A stretch of 64,000 bases of DNA, from assembly GCF_009727055.1 (NCBI RefSeq), contig NC_052354.1, positions 4,417,303 through 4,481,302 on the forward strand, given 5' to 3'. Position numbers and translations under genes: made by a program. Within the stretch, counting starts at the first letter, position 1, and each line of letters begins with the position of its first letter. This document shows, piece by piece, positions 11,713 to 23,530 of this stretch. Under the pieces are notes generated by a model, which worked only from the letters and a program-made list of their open reading frames with translations, had not been told where the DNA came from and did not search any database. Source of the stretch: Benincasa hispida. Lineage: Eukaryota > Streptophyta > Magnoliopsida > Cucurbitales > Cucurbitaceae.

Positions 11713-12600
11713 TCAAAGCTCTGTCTCAGTAACCCTTTGTAAGCACATCTGTAACTTGCTCATTTGAAGAATATAAGGGATGTATATGTTTCCACTATCC
11801 AATCTCTCCTTAATGAAATGTCTGTCAATCTTTATGTGTTTAGTTCTGTCATGTTGAACCAGGTTATTTGCAATACTAATGGCAACTTTGTTGTCACAAA
11901 ACAATTTCATCAGAAGCTCATTATCTTGTTGGAGATCAGATAACATTTTCTTCAACCAGATTTCTTCACAAATCCCCAGACTTATGGCCCTATACTCAAC
12001 CTCAGTACTATTTATAGCAACAACCCCTTGTTTCTTACTTCTCCAGGTGACTAGATTACCCAGATAAACATACAGTACCCAGACATCGACTTTCTGTCAA
12101 CAACAGAACCTGCCCCGTCAGAATCAATGTAGGCTTCAATAGATCGTTTATCGGTCTTTCTGAACATTAGACCCTTGGTAGAAATTCCTTTCAAGTACTA
12201 GAGGATATGTTCAACTACTGTCATATGATCCTCACAGGGAGCCTGCATAAACTGACTGACAACACCTACTGCATACGAAATATCTGGCCTTGTGTGAGAC
12301 AAGTAGATCAACTTCTCGAATAACCGTTGATACCTTTCTTTATTAATAGGAACTCTATCATTCTTCTCACTAAGCTTCACATTGTACTCTACTGGTGTGT
12401 CAACAGGTTTACACCCATTCATGCCCGTTTCCTTTTGTAAGTCTAGAGTGTATTTTTATTGAGAAATTGAGATACCTTCTTTTGACCGAGCCACTTCCAT
12501 TCCTAGAAAGTATCTTAGCTTACCAAGGTCTTTAATTTCAAACTCTTCAGCCATCTTTGTTTTAAGCCTCATGATCTCAGCATCATCATCCCCAGATAAA
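11713..12600 (-). pseudogene. Copia C reverse transcriptase C-terminus and RNase H
   Basis: Reading right to left: the region after the RT active site, then the stretch with NGCKPVDTPVEYNVKLSE, YQRLFEKLIYLSHTRPDISYAVGVVSQFM (about 12420-12200) and the RNase H end LMKLFCDNKVAISIANN, HIKIDRHFIKERL, IPY (about 11955-11750). CDNKVAISIA is the Copia RNase H block. Frame breaks and stops separate the pieces (for example between 12198 and 11955), so the C-terminal half of the polyprotein is not continuous. Confidence 0.8.
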
Positions 12601-13135
12601 ACAATGTCATCAACGTAGACAATAAGAATAGCTATCTTCCCTGATTTCGATCTTTTTGAAAATAGAGTGTGATCAGAATGCCCTGAACATACTCTTGTGC
12701 TTTCATAGAGGTTGTGAATTTGTCAAACCAGGCCCTTGGAGATTGTTTCAATCCGTATAGCGACTTTCTCAATCTGCACACCCTATTTTTGAACTGACTC
12801 TCGAACCTAGAAGGAGGACTCATATAGACTTCCTTTTCAAGTTCCCCATTCAAAAAAGTATTTTTAACATCAAATTGGTGTAGGGGCCAATTCTTATTTA
12901 CATCAACTGAAAAAAGCACTCGGATAGTGTTAAGTTTGGCTACGGGAGAAAGAGTTTCAGAGTAGTCTACTCCATAGGTCTGAGTAAAGCCTCTTGCAAC
13001 GAGCCTAGCCTTGTATTGGTCAATTGTCCCATCTGACTTGTATTTTTTAGTAAACACCCATTTGCACCCAATTGTCTTGTGCCCTTCAAGCAGAGCCACT
13101 AGTTCCCAAGTTTCATTCTTCTCGAGAGCTCTCAT
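12601..13135 (-). pseudogene. Copia C reverse transcriptase, catalytic part
   Basis: RVT_2-type reverse transcriptase copies the element RNA into DNA. A long open stretch runs from MRALEKNETWELV through TIGCKWVFTKKY, YKARLVARGFTQTYGVDYSET, the FDVKNTFLNGELEKEVYM block and SLYGLKQSPRAW. The catalytic YVDD box is intact on the minus strand at about 12610-12625 (AILIVYVDDIV), but a frame change near 12635 separates it from the upstream part. In this family the sequence before FLNG is normally DVKNAFLNG, so the copy is otherwise well preserved. Confidence 0.85.
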
Positions 13136-14400
13136 TTCTTCCTTAATAGTAGACTGCCATTCTGGTTTTTTTTATTGCAACACTTATGTCATTTGGAACC
13201 ATCACAGTGTCCAAACTGGTAGTGAATGCTTTGAACTCGGGTGCCAGATTACTATACGTCATGTAACTATGCATAGGGTATTTAGTACATGAACGAGTGC
13301 CTTTCCTCAGAGCTATAAGAAGATCAAGCGATGCATCACGATTCTGTAACTTTCTAGGATCCTCACCATGATCGACTATCTGTATATTAGAGATTTCAGT
13401 AGTATCCTTAAACATCATCATTAGCTAGAATCATTTCATAATCAGCTGTCTCCTCTTCTGGCATTTTTTCAGTATTACTACTTCCTTCGCCCTTATCTTG
13501 CCTGCATTCATCAATCTCCATACACACGTCAACATCATTAGTTTCAAGAATGTATGTACCTGAACCTGATGGCAGGTCTGACTCATGTACTGGAGCTGGC
13601 GGTTCTGGTTCGACAGGTGACACTGCTTCCTTCTTAAAATTCTTCCTATAGTATGTTTTCCAAGGAACTTGGTTGGTAGGAAGGACCAAGTCGTCATGCT
13701 CAGAACTAGGTTTAGACGAGATATGAATAGGAGCTGACTTTAAGGGAATAGCATAAGATGACCAGTTAGTCTCTTCATTCATGTTCTCCCCTTGAATATG
13801 ACTAACAGGAAAGAACGGCTGATCCTCGAGGAAGGTGACATCCATGGAGACATAGTATTTACGAGATGATGGATGATAGCACTTATACCCACGTTGATGA
13901 AGTGGATATCCAACAAAGACATACTTTTAAGCATGATGAGTAAATTTTGTGCGGTTTGGACCATAGGAGTGAACAAAAGCAACACAACTAAGGACTCGAA
14001 GAGGAGCATCGAAGATTAATCGAGTGGTTGGGAAGGACTCTTTAAATAGTTCTAATGGAGTATGAAGGTTAAGAATACAAGAGGGCATCCGATTAATGAG
14101 ATGGGCGGTAGTAAGAACTGTATCCCCCCACAGGTATGACGGAAGAGTGGCAGATAACATAAGAGACCGGGCTACTTCCACTAGATGACAATTTTTCCAC
14201 TCGACTACTCCATTTTGTTATGGAGTGTAAGCACACGAGCTCTAATGGATAATTTCCTTTGAGACAAGAAAATCCCTGAAATAGGTATTGAAGAACTCTC
14301 GCCCATTATCACTCCGTAAAATTCCAATCCTTGCATTGAACTGAGTCTCGACAGTTGTATAAAATTATTGGAAAATAGACGACACCTCAAATTTGTCAGT
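13136..14400 (-). pseudogene. Copia C integrase and integrase-RT linker
   Basis: The minus strand carries the integrase C-terminal half (MEVARSLMLSATLPSYLWGDTV, TAHLINRMPS, about 14181-13927). The linker follows: MDVTFLEDQPFF..., EPEPPAPVHESDLPSGSGTY (about 13845-13408), then PIALRKGTRSCTKYPM-type sequence just before RT. Frame shifts near 13930, 13410 and 13200 break the polyprotein. The integrase inserts the cDNA into the host genome; the catalytic acid residues lie in degraded sequence around 14200-14600 and I did not identify the full triad. Confidence 0.75.
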
Positions 14401-15601
14401 GAGAAGGAAGACCCAGGTAAGGCGAGTATGATCGTCTATAAATATGATAAACCAACGTTTACCAGTGGAAATGGTAACAGGTGAGGGATCCTATACATCA
14501 CTATGAACAAGAGTAAAAGGACTTGAGGGTTTGTAAGGCTGAGACTGAAAAGAAACACGACTTTGCTTGGTATGAATACACACATAACAATTTAAAGAGG
14601 AAGTATTAATATTGCAAAATAAATGTGGAAACAAATACTTGATATATTGAAAATTTAGATGTCCTAAATGGAAATGCTACAACATAAATTCATTTTCAGA
14701 AATAGAAAAAATTTAATGACATAAATGCAGTTCGATGATCATCTCTAGAGGAAGCATCTTCAGAAAGGAAATAGAGTCCCATATCGTGCTGGGCAGTGCA
14801 AATCATCATCCTCGATTTTAGATCCTGAAACAAAATGAAATTAGGTGAGAAATTTGCCTTACACTTCAAATCCCTTGTAATTTTATTGATAGACAAAAAA
14901 TTATAAGAGATTTTAGGCACATGTAAAGTATCACGTAGAACTAAACCATCAAATGGGGAGATATGGCCTTTCCCTGCAACAGGGGCAAAAGACCCATCTG
15001 TAATGCGAATACGCTCATTTCCAGCACTTGGGTTATACGAAATAAATAGATCTGAAGAACTTGTAAGATGATCTGTGGCCCCTGAGTCCACAATCCATTG
15101 TTTCTTACCATTTATACTAATAAGGTCAAATGAAGGGAAATTACCTGATTGTGCAATAGCACCCACCCCAACCGTACTCAAATTGTTCTTACTACCAACG
15201 GAAGACTGCTTCTGAGTATGTTCATCTGCTGAGTCACTTACTAGGGCACAACCAGTATTAAATTTGTCATGAGACTGTCGTCGCCTGCTGTTTGGAGGTT
15301 TCCGGTGCAATTTCCAACACTTTTCCTTTGTGTGCCAGGGCTTCTTACAATGCTCACACACAAGTGGGGGTTTTTTATTGCTATCAACACTGGTTGACTT
15401 TGCAATGAAGGCAGCTGCATCAGTTATAGTAATAGGATTATTCATGGTGCATGATCGATCCTCTTTCAGCCGTATTTCAGAGCAAACTTCTCTGAGAAAA
15501 GGTGTAAGGCACTGGCCCAATATTCGACTACGGACACCATCGAATTTAGGATTTAATCCAGCCAAGAAAATATACATACGGTTTACTTCTTCAATTTTCA
15601 A
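14401..15601 (-). pseudogene. Copia C gag C-terminus, zinc knuckle, protease and start of integrase
   Basis: One open stretch of about 300 residues (15601-14696) starts in gag (FLAGLNPKFDGVRSRILGQ). It has an intact CX2CX4HX4C knuckle (CEHCKKPWHTKEKC) and an intact retropepsin motif (WIVDSGATDHLT). It continues into HVPKISYNFLSINKIT and the pre-integrase region, ending in a stop near 14696. Integrase N-terminal sequence follows out of frame to 14401. Catalytic features of gag-protease look usable, but they are separated by frameshift from the N-terminal gag to the right. Confidence 0.85.
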
Positions 15602-15794
15602 GTATTGAGCCCCGTCTTGTGCGCAGTTCCAGACAATCTCTCAACACAGGTCCATCTGTTGCCAAAGCATTGATAATTTATTAAAATATGATATAACATC
15701 CATGGATCCTTATTTGCATTCATGGACCTGCTTGTTAAGCGTATATAGTCGAGAGGCATTCTGTCTCTTTGAGTACAAATCTCGTGCAACATAT

Positions 15795-15898
15795 AATAAT
15801 GGTCTGCCTATTTGATATTCTTGGCAGTTGCAACATATAATAATGGTATTCTTGGCAGTTGCAACATATAATAATGGTCTGCCTATTTGAGGTTCTAT
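15795..15898. repeat. Short tandem duplication in Copia C gag
   Basis: Three copies of CAACATATAATAATGGT occur, followed twice by CTGCCTATTTGA and twice by ATTCTTGGCAGTTG. The units are about 44 and 31 bp, the middle one lacking 13 bp. They break the gag frame. Confidence 0.8.
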
Positions 15899-16921
15899 AC
15901 TATTCATGAGAACAGAGTGTAACATCAAGTCTTCCCCTTTCTAGATCTGTTCTTGAGGATCGCCTGGTACTGGCTTCGGAATCTCCTCCGTCAAGTACCC
16001 AAATTTTTTACGCCCTTCCAAGGCCATTCGGATTGATTGGGACTAGGAGAAATAATTGTGGCCATTTAATTTTTCTCCAACAAGAAATCCTGTAGAGTTG
16101 CCCATTGAGCCAGATAAATAAGAAGCATTTGGCAAAATAGGGAAATATTTACCGAATTCTCTAAATAGATTGGTTGAACCAGTTTGAGATTTGCACCGAA
16201 CATCGTATCCAAATCCAAAATCTATTGTTGGAGATAAGCCAACCGTTGTCTCACATCATCTAGGCATTGGGTCGAACCACAAGCAGTTGGAAATAGAGCA
16301 GCTATTGACGGCTGGAAGGAACTCATCGGCTGAAAGGAAGTCGTCGGTTGGAAGGAGTTCGTAGGCACACGTGAAGACCCTAGCCAACTGGAATACTCAA
16401 GATGGGTGCTCGGCACGACTCAACGCTGGTCGAACGGACCTAGTACAGAAAAATCGACCGACGCGGATGGCTGTGACGGCACAAATGGCAGCGACCCACG
16501 ACTTGAATCGACTGGATCTGTTCCTGTCTATTCGTCGAAGACACGTCTAGGGTCGATCGACGGATTGCAACGAACCACGGCTTGAATCAAACGGATCTGT
16601 TCCTGTCTGTCCGTCGAAGAAACGTTTGGGCTCGATCAGTGTGGATTGCAGCATACCTTGGTTGGGCTCAACTGGATGTGTTCCTGTCCGATTGTCAAAG
16701 ACAGCGCCACCTTGGTTTTGGTCGCCGATTGTGGCCTCTATCTGAAATAGTGGCTTCCATCGACTACAGCTGGATGGCCGAAATCAACTCTGGTAGGGCT
16801 GCTTGAAAACACTCCTTCATGGCTGCTCGAGTAGCTGTCTTCATGTCAAAATTCGAAGTTCCATCAGCAGAAGACGACTGTGGTTGGTTCTTTTCCATAA
16901 CGGTTAGATTTTCGTCGCCTA

Positions 16922-16933
16922 GCTCTGATACCA
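16922..16933 (-). other. Primer-binding site of Copia C
   Basis: The minus strand reads TGGTATCAGAGC, an exact match to the site complementary to initiator tRNA-Met. It directly abuts the LTR end ...TTTTTCAACA. Confidence 0.95.
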
Positions 16934-17149
16934 TGTTGAAAAATAGAAGGAGAAGAGAAGAGAATAACAACACATAGTTATGTGGAAACCCTAGTACAGG
17001 GAGAAAAACCATGATATAGGGATCTTTTCTTATTAGTTAATCTGATGCACTGAATACACAGGGACACACTGTATAAATAGACAGTAGGAAACCCTAGGGG
17101 TCTATACAATTACATAAATGCCCCTAGATTAATAACCTTATTTTCAACA
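16934..17149 (-). repeat. 5' LTR of Copia C
   Basis: This LTR of 216 bp runs from TGTTGAAAAATAG to TTATTTTCAACA (plus orientation). It pairs with 11446-11656 and is followed by the target duplication ATATC. Confidence 0.92.
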
Positions 17150-17194
17150 ATATCAACAAATTTATCGCATGCTAATGAGACTAAATAGATAAGG

Positions 17195-18989
17195 TGTTGG
17201 ATCAACACCAGCACACAGCGGAAGGGAACCAGGATCTATAAGCATTCTAATTCATTAATTTTGGTTGAAAAGAAACATGCTAAAACAGAGTATAATGGGT
17301 TTCAAGAACATACCTTAGCCGAACCTTCGAAATCTCTATTTTCAGCTGCTAAATCCTCAAAATCCTTGTGTAGACCACCACAAGATCTTTACTACTATCC
17401 TCTTGGTGCTCTAGATTGAGTTGTGGGACTCAAAATACGCTGTAATCAAAGGGAATATGGAGAAAGCTCACTAAACCAACCCATTGAAGAACACCTTCTT
17501 CATCCAAATTTTTCAGCAAAAATTCAATCGATTTTTCATCCATTTCTTCACTCCAATCTCTTCAATATATTGCAGACTTGCAAAGAGATGTACTGCATGG
17601 GATGTAGCCCATGCTTGAAGTAAACCAAAGAAGAGGTGGTGGGTTCTTTGTAAGCTAGTTGAAGATGAACTTTGAAAAACTCATTTTTAAGTTTTGTGTA
17701 ATTTTTCAATTTCCAAAAATCCATTTTGATTTTAAAATCATATTTTATTTCTAAAATCAAAATTTATTAATTTCATAAATTAATTTTCTAATAAAATTAA
17801 TAAATAATTTAAATAATTATAATTAATTTAATATCCAATATTAAATGAATTTTTACAAATTCATCTTCATATATTTAAATGATATTTAAATATATTTTCT
17901 CCAATTCCATTTGATTCTAATTTGAATGATTCAAATTAACTTATCACTCTACTTTAGAGCTAATCCATTTATGAGCTAGTAGGGGGACCTCATGGACCTA
18001 CAGATCATGGGTTCCAATGATTCGAGATTAATCGACTAAATATATTAGACCGATCTAACCCCCATTCATTAACTAATGGGTCACTCCACTAAAGTCTATA
18101 GTTGAACTCCCCTCCCTGTAGATATATTATGTCCACTCGATATAATCATGATTAGTAAGTTAACCCTTCACAGGTTGTTCGTAATAACGGTTGGGTCAAA
18201 TCTCTATTTTACCCCTGAAATTACCTCTTGTTTCTTAAGTCCCTACTGATCCCCTAATGAACAATTGTTTTGTGATCTAATCACAAAATCGAGTCCCTGG
18301 TGGGATCCCCTTTTCAAGCCCCAAATCAGCACTTAAGGGAATAACCTCTCTACTATCCCTAAAACGGGTAGGAGTGAATTCCCTATTGCACCCTATGTCC
18401 CTAGCTATCTATCCGATCTTACTCTTGAAATGGCAGTCATATTCAGCCGACGCTATTGAGCCAACCCTCACTTATGCAAATCTAAGGGCAATCTCGAATA
18501 AATAGGAGTTCATAGTTAGCTCAGGATTAAAGTCAAGTTACCTAGGTCATCGCTTTAAAATAATCAGTCTTAAACAGTAAACAACGTTATAAAGTAAGAG
18601 TGACTCATTTCGTGGTTCGATCTTGTGCAAACTCTTTTACACAAGGACACTCCCACACCTCATGTCCAACATGAACGAATTAGGATCACTTCATTTATAG
18701 TACTTTACAACTCTTGTAACAACTACAGAGCAGGCCACATCCAATAGTGTTACCAGAATAAGGTATCTAACCTTATCCATGTACTATAGATCATTTTGAC
18801 TATTTACTCAAACCTGATCCACCTTTATGTCTCCATATAAAGTTCAAGTACTCATCCAATAGTCAAGGGACTTTTAGGTTTATTGGATTTCTATTTAAGC
18901 AATAGATTTATTCAATAACACCATTATTGAATTTTTAGAATAAGCTTCATTGTTTACATACCATGAGTTTTAGGACATAAAACCCAACA
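17195..18989 (-). mobile_element. Solo Copia LTR 'D'
   Basis: This 1.8-kb TG...CA block on the minus strand is homologous in its U3 core to the LTRs of A, E and F (CTCCACTAAAGTCTATAG, GATATATTATGTCCACTCGATATAA). There is no internal sequence and no primer-binding site. Flanking pentamers TAAGG (17190-17194) and AAAGG (18990-18994) differ by one base, consistent with a solo LTR left by LTR-LTR recombination. Sequence on both sides belongs to the LTR of element B. Confidence 0.6.
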
Positions 18990-19270
18990 AAAGGGTAAAG
19001 GTTTGGATTATACTAACCTTTGAAGAACGAATTCTTCACGATAATCCTTCTCAATCCGGTCATGAACCCTCCTTTTGGAATCTCGAACAGATCAAACCTC
19101 AATGTGGACACCACAAAAATGAGCCTTTTGTATTCTCCTTAGGGATTAAGAATTACAGAAGTTTCAGGCTCTATTGATTTTGTAACAGAGAGAGCAATTT
19201 TGGAAGAGATGAATTTTTCAGTGAAAGAGGTTCTATGTGTTTTCTAGAAAAAACTACATTAGTCTTCAAA
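18990..19270 (-). repeat. Element B 5' LTR, further segment
   Basis: This is sequence antiparallel to 20640-20910 in LTR E (CTTTGAAGAACGAATTCTTC, CTCAATCCGGTCATGAACCC), and so part of a minus-strand LTR of the same subfamily. Together with 11353-11445 and 17155-17189 it reconstructs the U5 part of B's LTR split by C and D. Confidence 0.55.
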
Positions 19271-19332
19271 TCTCACATACCTTCTATGATCTTTTAGGGA
19301 AGAAGACAAAACCTCCCAAAAAAGTTCAAAGC

Positions 19333-21021
19333 CAGGTAGATCATATTTAAGTGATAACCGAAATGATCTGTAGTAGTTCAATAAGGTTGGGTACCTTATC
19401 CTAGTAATACTACGAATACGACCTGGTTTGTAGATGTTACAATTGCTGTAAAGTTCTACAAATGATCTGATCCTGATAATTTATGTATAGACATCTGAGT
19501 GGGGTTGTTCTATACAAAAAGGTTTCTATAAGACCGGATCACGAAATGAATAGTCTTATTATATGACGTCATTAATAATAGAGACTTACATTTCACAAGG
19601 ATGACCATAGGTGACATGACTTGAATCCTGAGTGAGTTGTGAACTCCTGCTTATGAAGGCGGACCTTTGATTTGCGTGGGTGTGAATGACCAGATCGTCG
19701 GCTCAATATGCCTACCATTTTGGGGATTCATCTGATTAGAGAGCTGGGAACACAACTACACAAGAAGGAATTTACTCCTTCCCTAGTGTCGAGGAAAGTA
19801 GATAAATTACACCTTTAAGAACTGATTTCGGGCCTTGAACAATGTGGCGCCACACCTCTCTTGGCCTGAGAGGAGTTTGGTCATAGTTGGACTATGACTT
19901 ATTGTTCATTAGAGAGATCAGTGGTACTTAAAGAGTTAGATGTAACTACAGAGGCAAAACGGCAATTTTGGCCCAACTGTACTTATGAGCAATTTTTAAA
20001 GGATCATCGCACTGTTGACTGATTATATCCAATGGGCATAGAAATATATCTGTAGTGCGTAGAGTGCAACTGTCGGTCTTTAGTGAAGTGATCGATAGTT
20101 CATGTATGTTGACCAATTTAATTAAAAGAGTTTAATTAATTATTCAAGCAGCATCAGAGCTTCAATCTATAGGTCCATAAGGTCCCCTCTATAGCTCAAC
20201 TAGGATTATTGATAATTAATTTTAGATTAATTTGAATTGTTCAAATTAAATGAGGAATTAATTATATATGATATAATTAATTTAAATTAATTATATGTGA
20301 TATAATTAATATAATATATTTCATACATTATAATATAAAGTTTATTTTGAGAGGAATTAAATATTTAAATATAATTCAAAATACTGATTATATGAATTGG
20401 ATTCATATAAATAAATTTAATATAAATTGTTTTATATTAAATACCATGAATTGTTGAGAGTTTTAGAACTATAGATTATATTATATCTGATATATTATAA
20501 ACTATAGGTCATATATATATATATATATATATATTAAGCTAGTTATTATATATATTTTATTAAATCAAATCAAATTAAACTAATTTTAAACTACAGGGAG
20601 GGAGTTACAACTTCCCTCCCTTTAATACTCTCAGAAAAAGCGTAGTTTTTTCTAGAAAACACACAAAACCTTTCTCATTGAAAAATTCCTCTCTTAAATT
20701 TTTTTTTTCCCTCTTCCAAAATCAACAGAGCTCACAGCTCTTGTAATTCTCAATCCTTAAGGAAAATATAGAAGTCTCATTTGTGGTGGTGTTCACATTG
20801 GGGTTTGAATATGTTCGAGGGTCTAAGAGGAGGGTTTGTGACCAGATTAAGGAGGATTATCGTGAAGAATTCATTCTTCAAAGGTTAGTACAATCCAAAC
20901 CTGTATCCTTCTATGTTCAATCTAATTAGAATGTTGTAAGTTTGTTGATACACAAATTGTGTTTCTCTTGATTTTAATTCTCTGTGGTCCACACTTTTGC
21001 ATCGGATCTCACAGTCCTTCA
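19333..21021 (+). repeat. Copia LTR 'E', plus orientation, 5' truncated
   Basis: This is a plus-strand LTR facing the minus-strand B/D LTRs. It carries the family landmarks (GATCGTCGGCTCAA, GTGGCGCCACACC, ATGGGCATAGAAATATATC) and a (TA)n run at about 20514-20534, and ends AGTCCTTCA at 21021. The first ~100 bp are missing. As in LTR F, no primer-binding site follows. Confidence 0.7.
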
Positions 21022-21445
21022 GTTTAACATTTTTTGTTCTATGATGAGCCATGTTCAATTGCCTAGCTCATTTTGGAGGTATGTAGTAGAGATTGCAATT
21101 CACATCTTGAATAATGTTCCCTCGAAATGTGTTTCTGAAATGCCTTTCGAGTTATGGAGGGCACATAAATCGAGTTTACCTTACTTTCGAATCTGGGGTT
21201 CTCCTGTACCTGTGTTATTGACAAATTCTAAGAAGTTGGAACCTCGTTCAAGGTTATGCCAATTTTTTGGTTACACTAAGGAAACGAGAGGTGATTTCTT
21301 CTATGACCCTCAAGAAAATAAGGTATTTATATCGACAAATGCTACGTTCTTGGAGGAAGACCACATTAGAGATCATAAAGCACGTAGGAAATTAGTATTA
21401 AATGAAGTTATTGAAGAATCATTGGATAGAGTGAGATATTGCTCT
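21022..21445 (+). pseudogene. Copia integrase fragment fused to LTR E
   Basis: Directly after the LTR end the plus strand encodes SMMSHVQLPSSFWRYVVEIA, ILNNVPSKCVSEMPFELW, YFRIWGSPVPVL, KKLEPRSRLCQFFGY and a block ending at VLNEVIEES. This is the C-terminal half of a Copia integrase, open for about 140 codons. The family normally has about 3 kb (primer site, gag, protease, integrase N-terminus) between the LTR and this point; all of it is missing. The frame is lost into unrelated Copia sequence at about 21445. Confidence 0.8.
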
Positions 21446-22965
21446 CTAATGTTGGTTTAGCTAGAAGGTTTTAGGTAGAAACGACTAATATAATATGTTA
21501 TCTGATTAACCATGGACGACACAAGGTATTGACTGTGAAATGCCGTATAAGGTGTGGTATGGTAATCCTGCAAATTATTTTTTATTAAGAGTTTTTGGTT
21601 GTATTGTGAACTATCATATCAATGAGGGTAAATTAGAACTAAAAGCTAAATATGGTGTATTTGTAGGTTTTGGGGATGGAGTTAAAGGATATAAAATTTG
21701 ATGATCACCTTTTAAGAACATAATTATACTTAGTGGGAGTGTAATTTTTGATGAAAATGGCATGCTTAAATCTAAAGTGAAGTCTACTATAACACCTGTT
21801 CTTGTAGGAGAAAGTAGTAATGTTAATAAACAGGTGGAGATGAAAAGTTTTTATTCACTTCAACGATAAATGAATTACAGCATTAAAGTGGAGAAGATCA
21901 ACATGTTAATACAGAAACTGATATGCTGCCAAAAGTTGATGTGTCAGCTAATGTGCCTGATAGGCCAAAAATTTATGTGGCTTCATTTCATAAATTGCTA
22001 TGCCTGAGATTTCTATTTTACAAGTATACATCAACCAAGTATAACTCGTGATAAACTGGAAGAGTTGGTGTTGAGCCTCTAAAAAGAGACATGGTTTTAG
22101 AGATGTGGTGAATTATGCATTGTTGATTGTTGAAGACGTGTATCCTCATGATCCATCCACATCTATATACAAGTTGTGTTGTTTAGTGAGTTTGGTAAGT
22201 GACTTGCTGTAATGGGGATGAGATGGAATTTTTTGATAAAGACCAAACTTAGGAGTTAGTCAAATGGTCTAAGGAGAGAAAAATTATCACTTGCAAATGG
22301 ATCTTCAAGATAAAGAAAAGAATCTCACCTATTGAGGGTATTAATAAATATTAAGCTTGGGTTGTTGCTAGAGGGTTCATACAAGAGAAAGAGTTGATTA
22401 TAATGAGATTTTCTCACCACAGTCAGACATACTTATATCAGGATGTTACTTGCTATGGTAGCACATCACAATTTAATTATAACTTGAGTAACCAGATGTG
22501 AAGACAACTTTCTTATATGAAGAACTAAAAGAAGAGATTTATATGACTTGACCAGATGAATTCAATAAGGAAGATTATATTTGCAAGTTGAAGAAGTCCT
22601 TATATGGATTAAAGTAGTCTCGAAGGCAGTGGTACAAGCGATTTGAAAACTATATGGTTGGGCTAGGCTACAACTGAAGTTTGTATGATTCTTGCGTATA
22701 TATCACAACAAAGTTAATGATGGTTTAAAATACAGATGATATGTTCATAGCTGATATTCAGAAGTTGAAGAATTTTTTCAGTGTTGAGTTTGATATGAAG
22801 AATTTGTTGATGTTAAAAGAAAATTTGATATGGAGATTCATAGGGACAAAGATCAAAGCAAGCTTTTCACTGGTATAGCTAACAAACACTGATAAAAAGT
22901 ATATTAAGAAGATATTGTCTAGGTTTGGTATGTCATCAGCTAAGTCCATAAATACTTCCAGTTAG
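21446..22965 (+). pseudogene. Decayed Tnt1-like Copia pol
   Basis: Many small plus-strand pieces in changing frames match Copia pol in order: integrase C-terminus (LKAKYGVFVGFG-like, GVKGYK), the linker with TPVLVGESS and NKQVEMK, RT entry (TCKWIFKIKKR, ARGFIQEKE, VDYNEIFSP, SIRMLLAM), later RT (KSLYGLK) and the post-RT block (FDMKN, MEIHRDKDQSKLF). The catalytic YVDD is not preserved (an NTDDM-like remnant near 22735). The element is of a different lineage from E and has no recognised LTRs here. Confidence 0.65.
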
Positions 22966-23530
22966 GGGGACAAGGTAAAACTCAAAAACTAAAAAAATCA
23001 CTTAAACTACTCTTCATTTTGAGTTCAAACTTGTTGGTTTAGCGGTTTCAGGTTCAAAATATATGAAATCGAACCGTTTTGGTCAGGTTCGGATTCAACA
23101 AAGAAAATACACTAGAAAACCGAGTCAAACAATAACAAAAAAATAAACTAGAAAATCATTTTGGTCAGGTTCGGGTTTTAGGGTTGTATTTGTTTCAAAA
23201 ACTTCCTTGGGTCGAATGATGAGTAAGCACTCTTATAACCTTCCGGTGGTGAGTTTGACTCCTGGAGAATGTAGAATTTTATTTTATTTCCCAAAATTCC
23301 AAGTAATTGTGCATTACCCCTTTGTTCCACGTGTACACCAACCCTTTAATCGGTAAATTGAGAATCAAGTCGAGGAACCGCCGGTCCGAGCGGTTTCGAC
23401 TACATGGTTTTTGAATGAGCCCGGTTCGCTTCCAGTTTTACATTTCATTAACTGAATAAATCGGTTCGGTTTCGATTTTTTTATAAAAATTGAACCAATC
23501 GGAACTGATTACATCTCCACTTCTAGTCTT
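22966..23530. repeat. GGTTCGG-rich repeat, possible hAT-type MITE
   Basis: Repeated GGTCAGGTTCGG, GAACCG and CGGTTCGGTTTCG words are typical of short non-autonomous elements of plants. The edges TAGGGGGAC (left) and TACATCTCCACTTCTA (right) loosely resemble hAT TIRs of the TAGGGGTGTA kind. No target duplication was identified. Confidence 0.3.

Larger units (their letters stand above)
15602..16934 (-). pseudogene. Copia C gag N-terminus, frameshifted
   Basis: An ATG at 16934 on the minus strand opens MVSELGDENLTVMEKNQ. The start codon's A is the last LTR base and TGG is the first of the primer-binding site. The frame stops at 16764. Gag-like sequence continues out of frame (for example ECSSWLG-like and the repeated SFQP blocks at 16416-16222, and LCCNCQEY-like repeats near 15800) up to the intact stretch starting at 15601. 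MEKNQ... twelve codons downstream is an alternative start. Small tandem duplications at 15790-15900 contribute to the disruption. Confidence 0.65.
11446..17149 (-). mobile_element. Complete Copia retrotransposon C, nested in LTR of B
   Basis: This 5.7-kb element has two ~0.21-kb LTRs (11446-11656 and 16934-17149), both TG...CA. Flanking 5-bp target duplications are identical: ATATC at 11441-11445 and 17150-17154. The primer-binding site is at 16922-16933. A purine-rich GAAGGGGAG tract abuts the 3' LTR on the minus strand. Internal order on the minus strand is gag, protease, integrase, reverse transcriptase, RNase H, which defines Ty1/Copia. It is the best preserved element in the window, although gag and integrase are broken. 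Confidence 0.92.
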
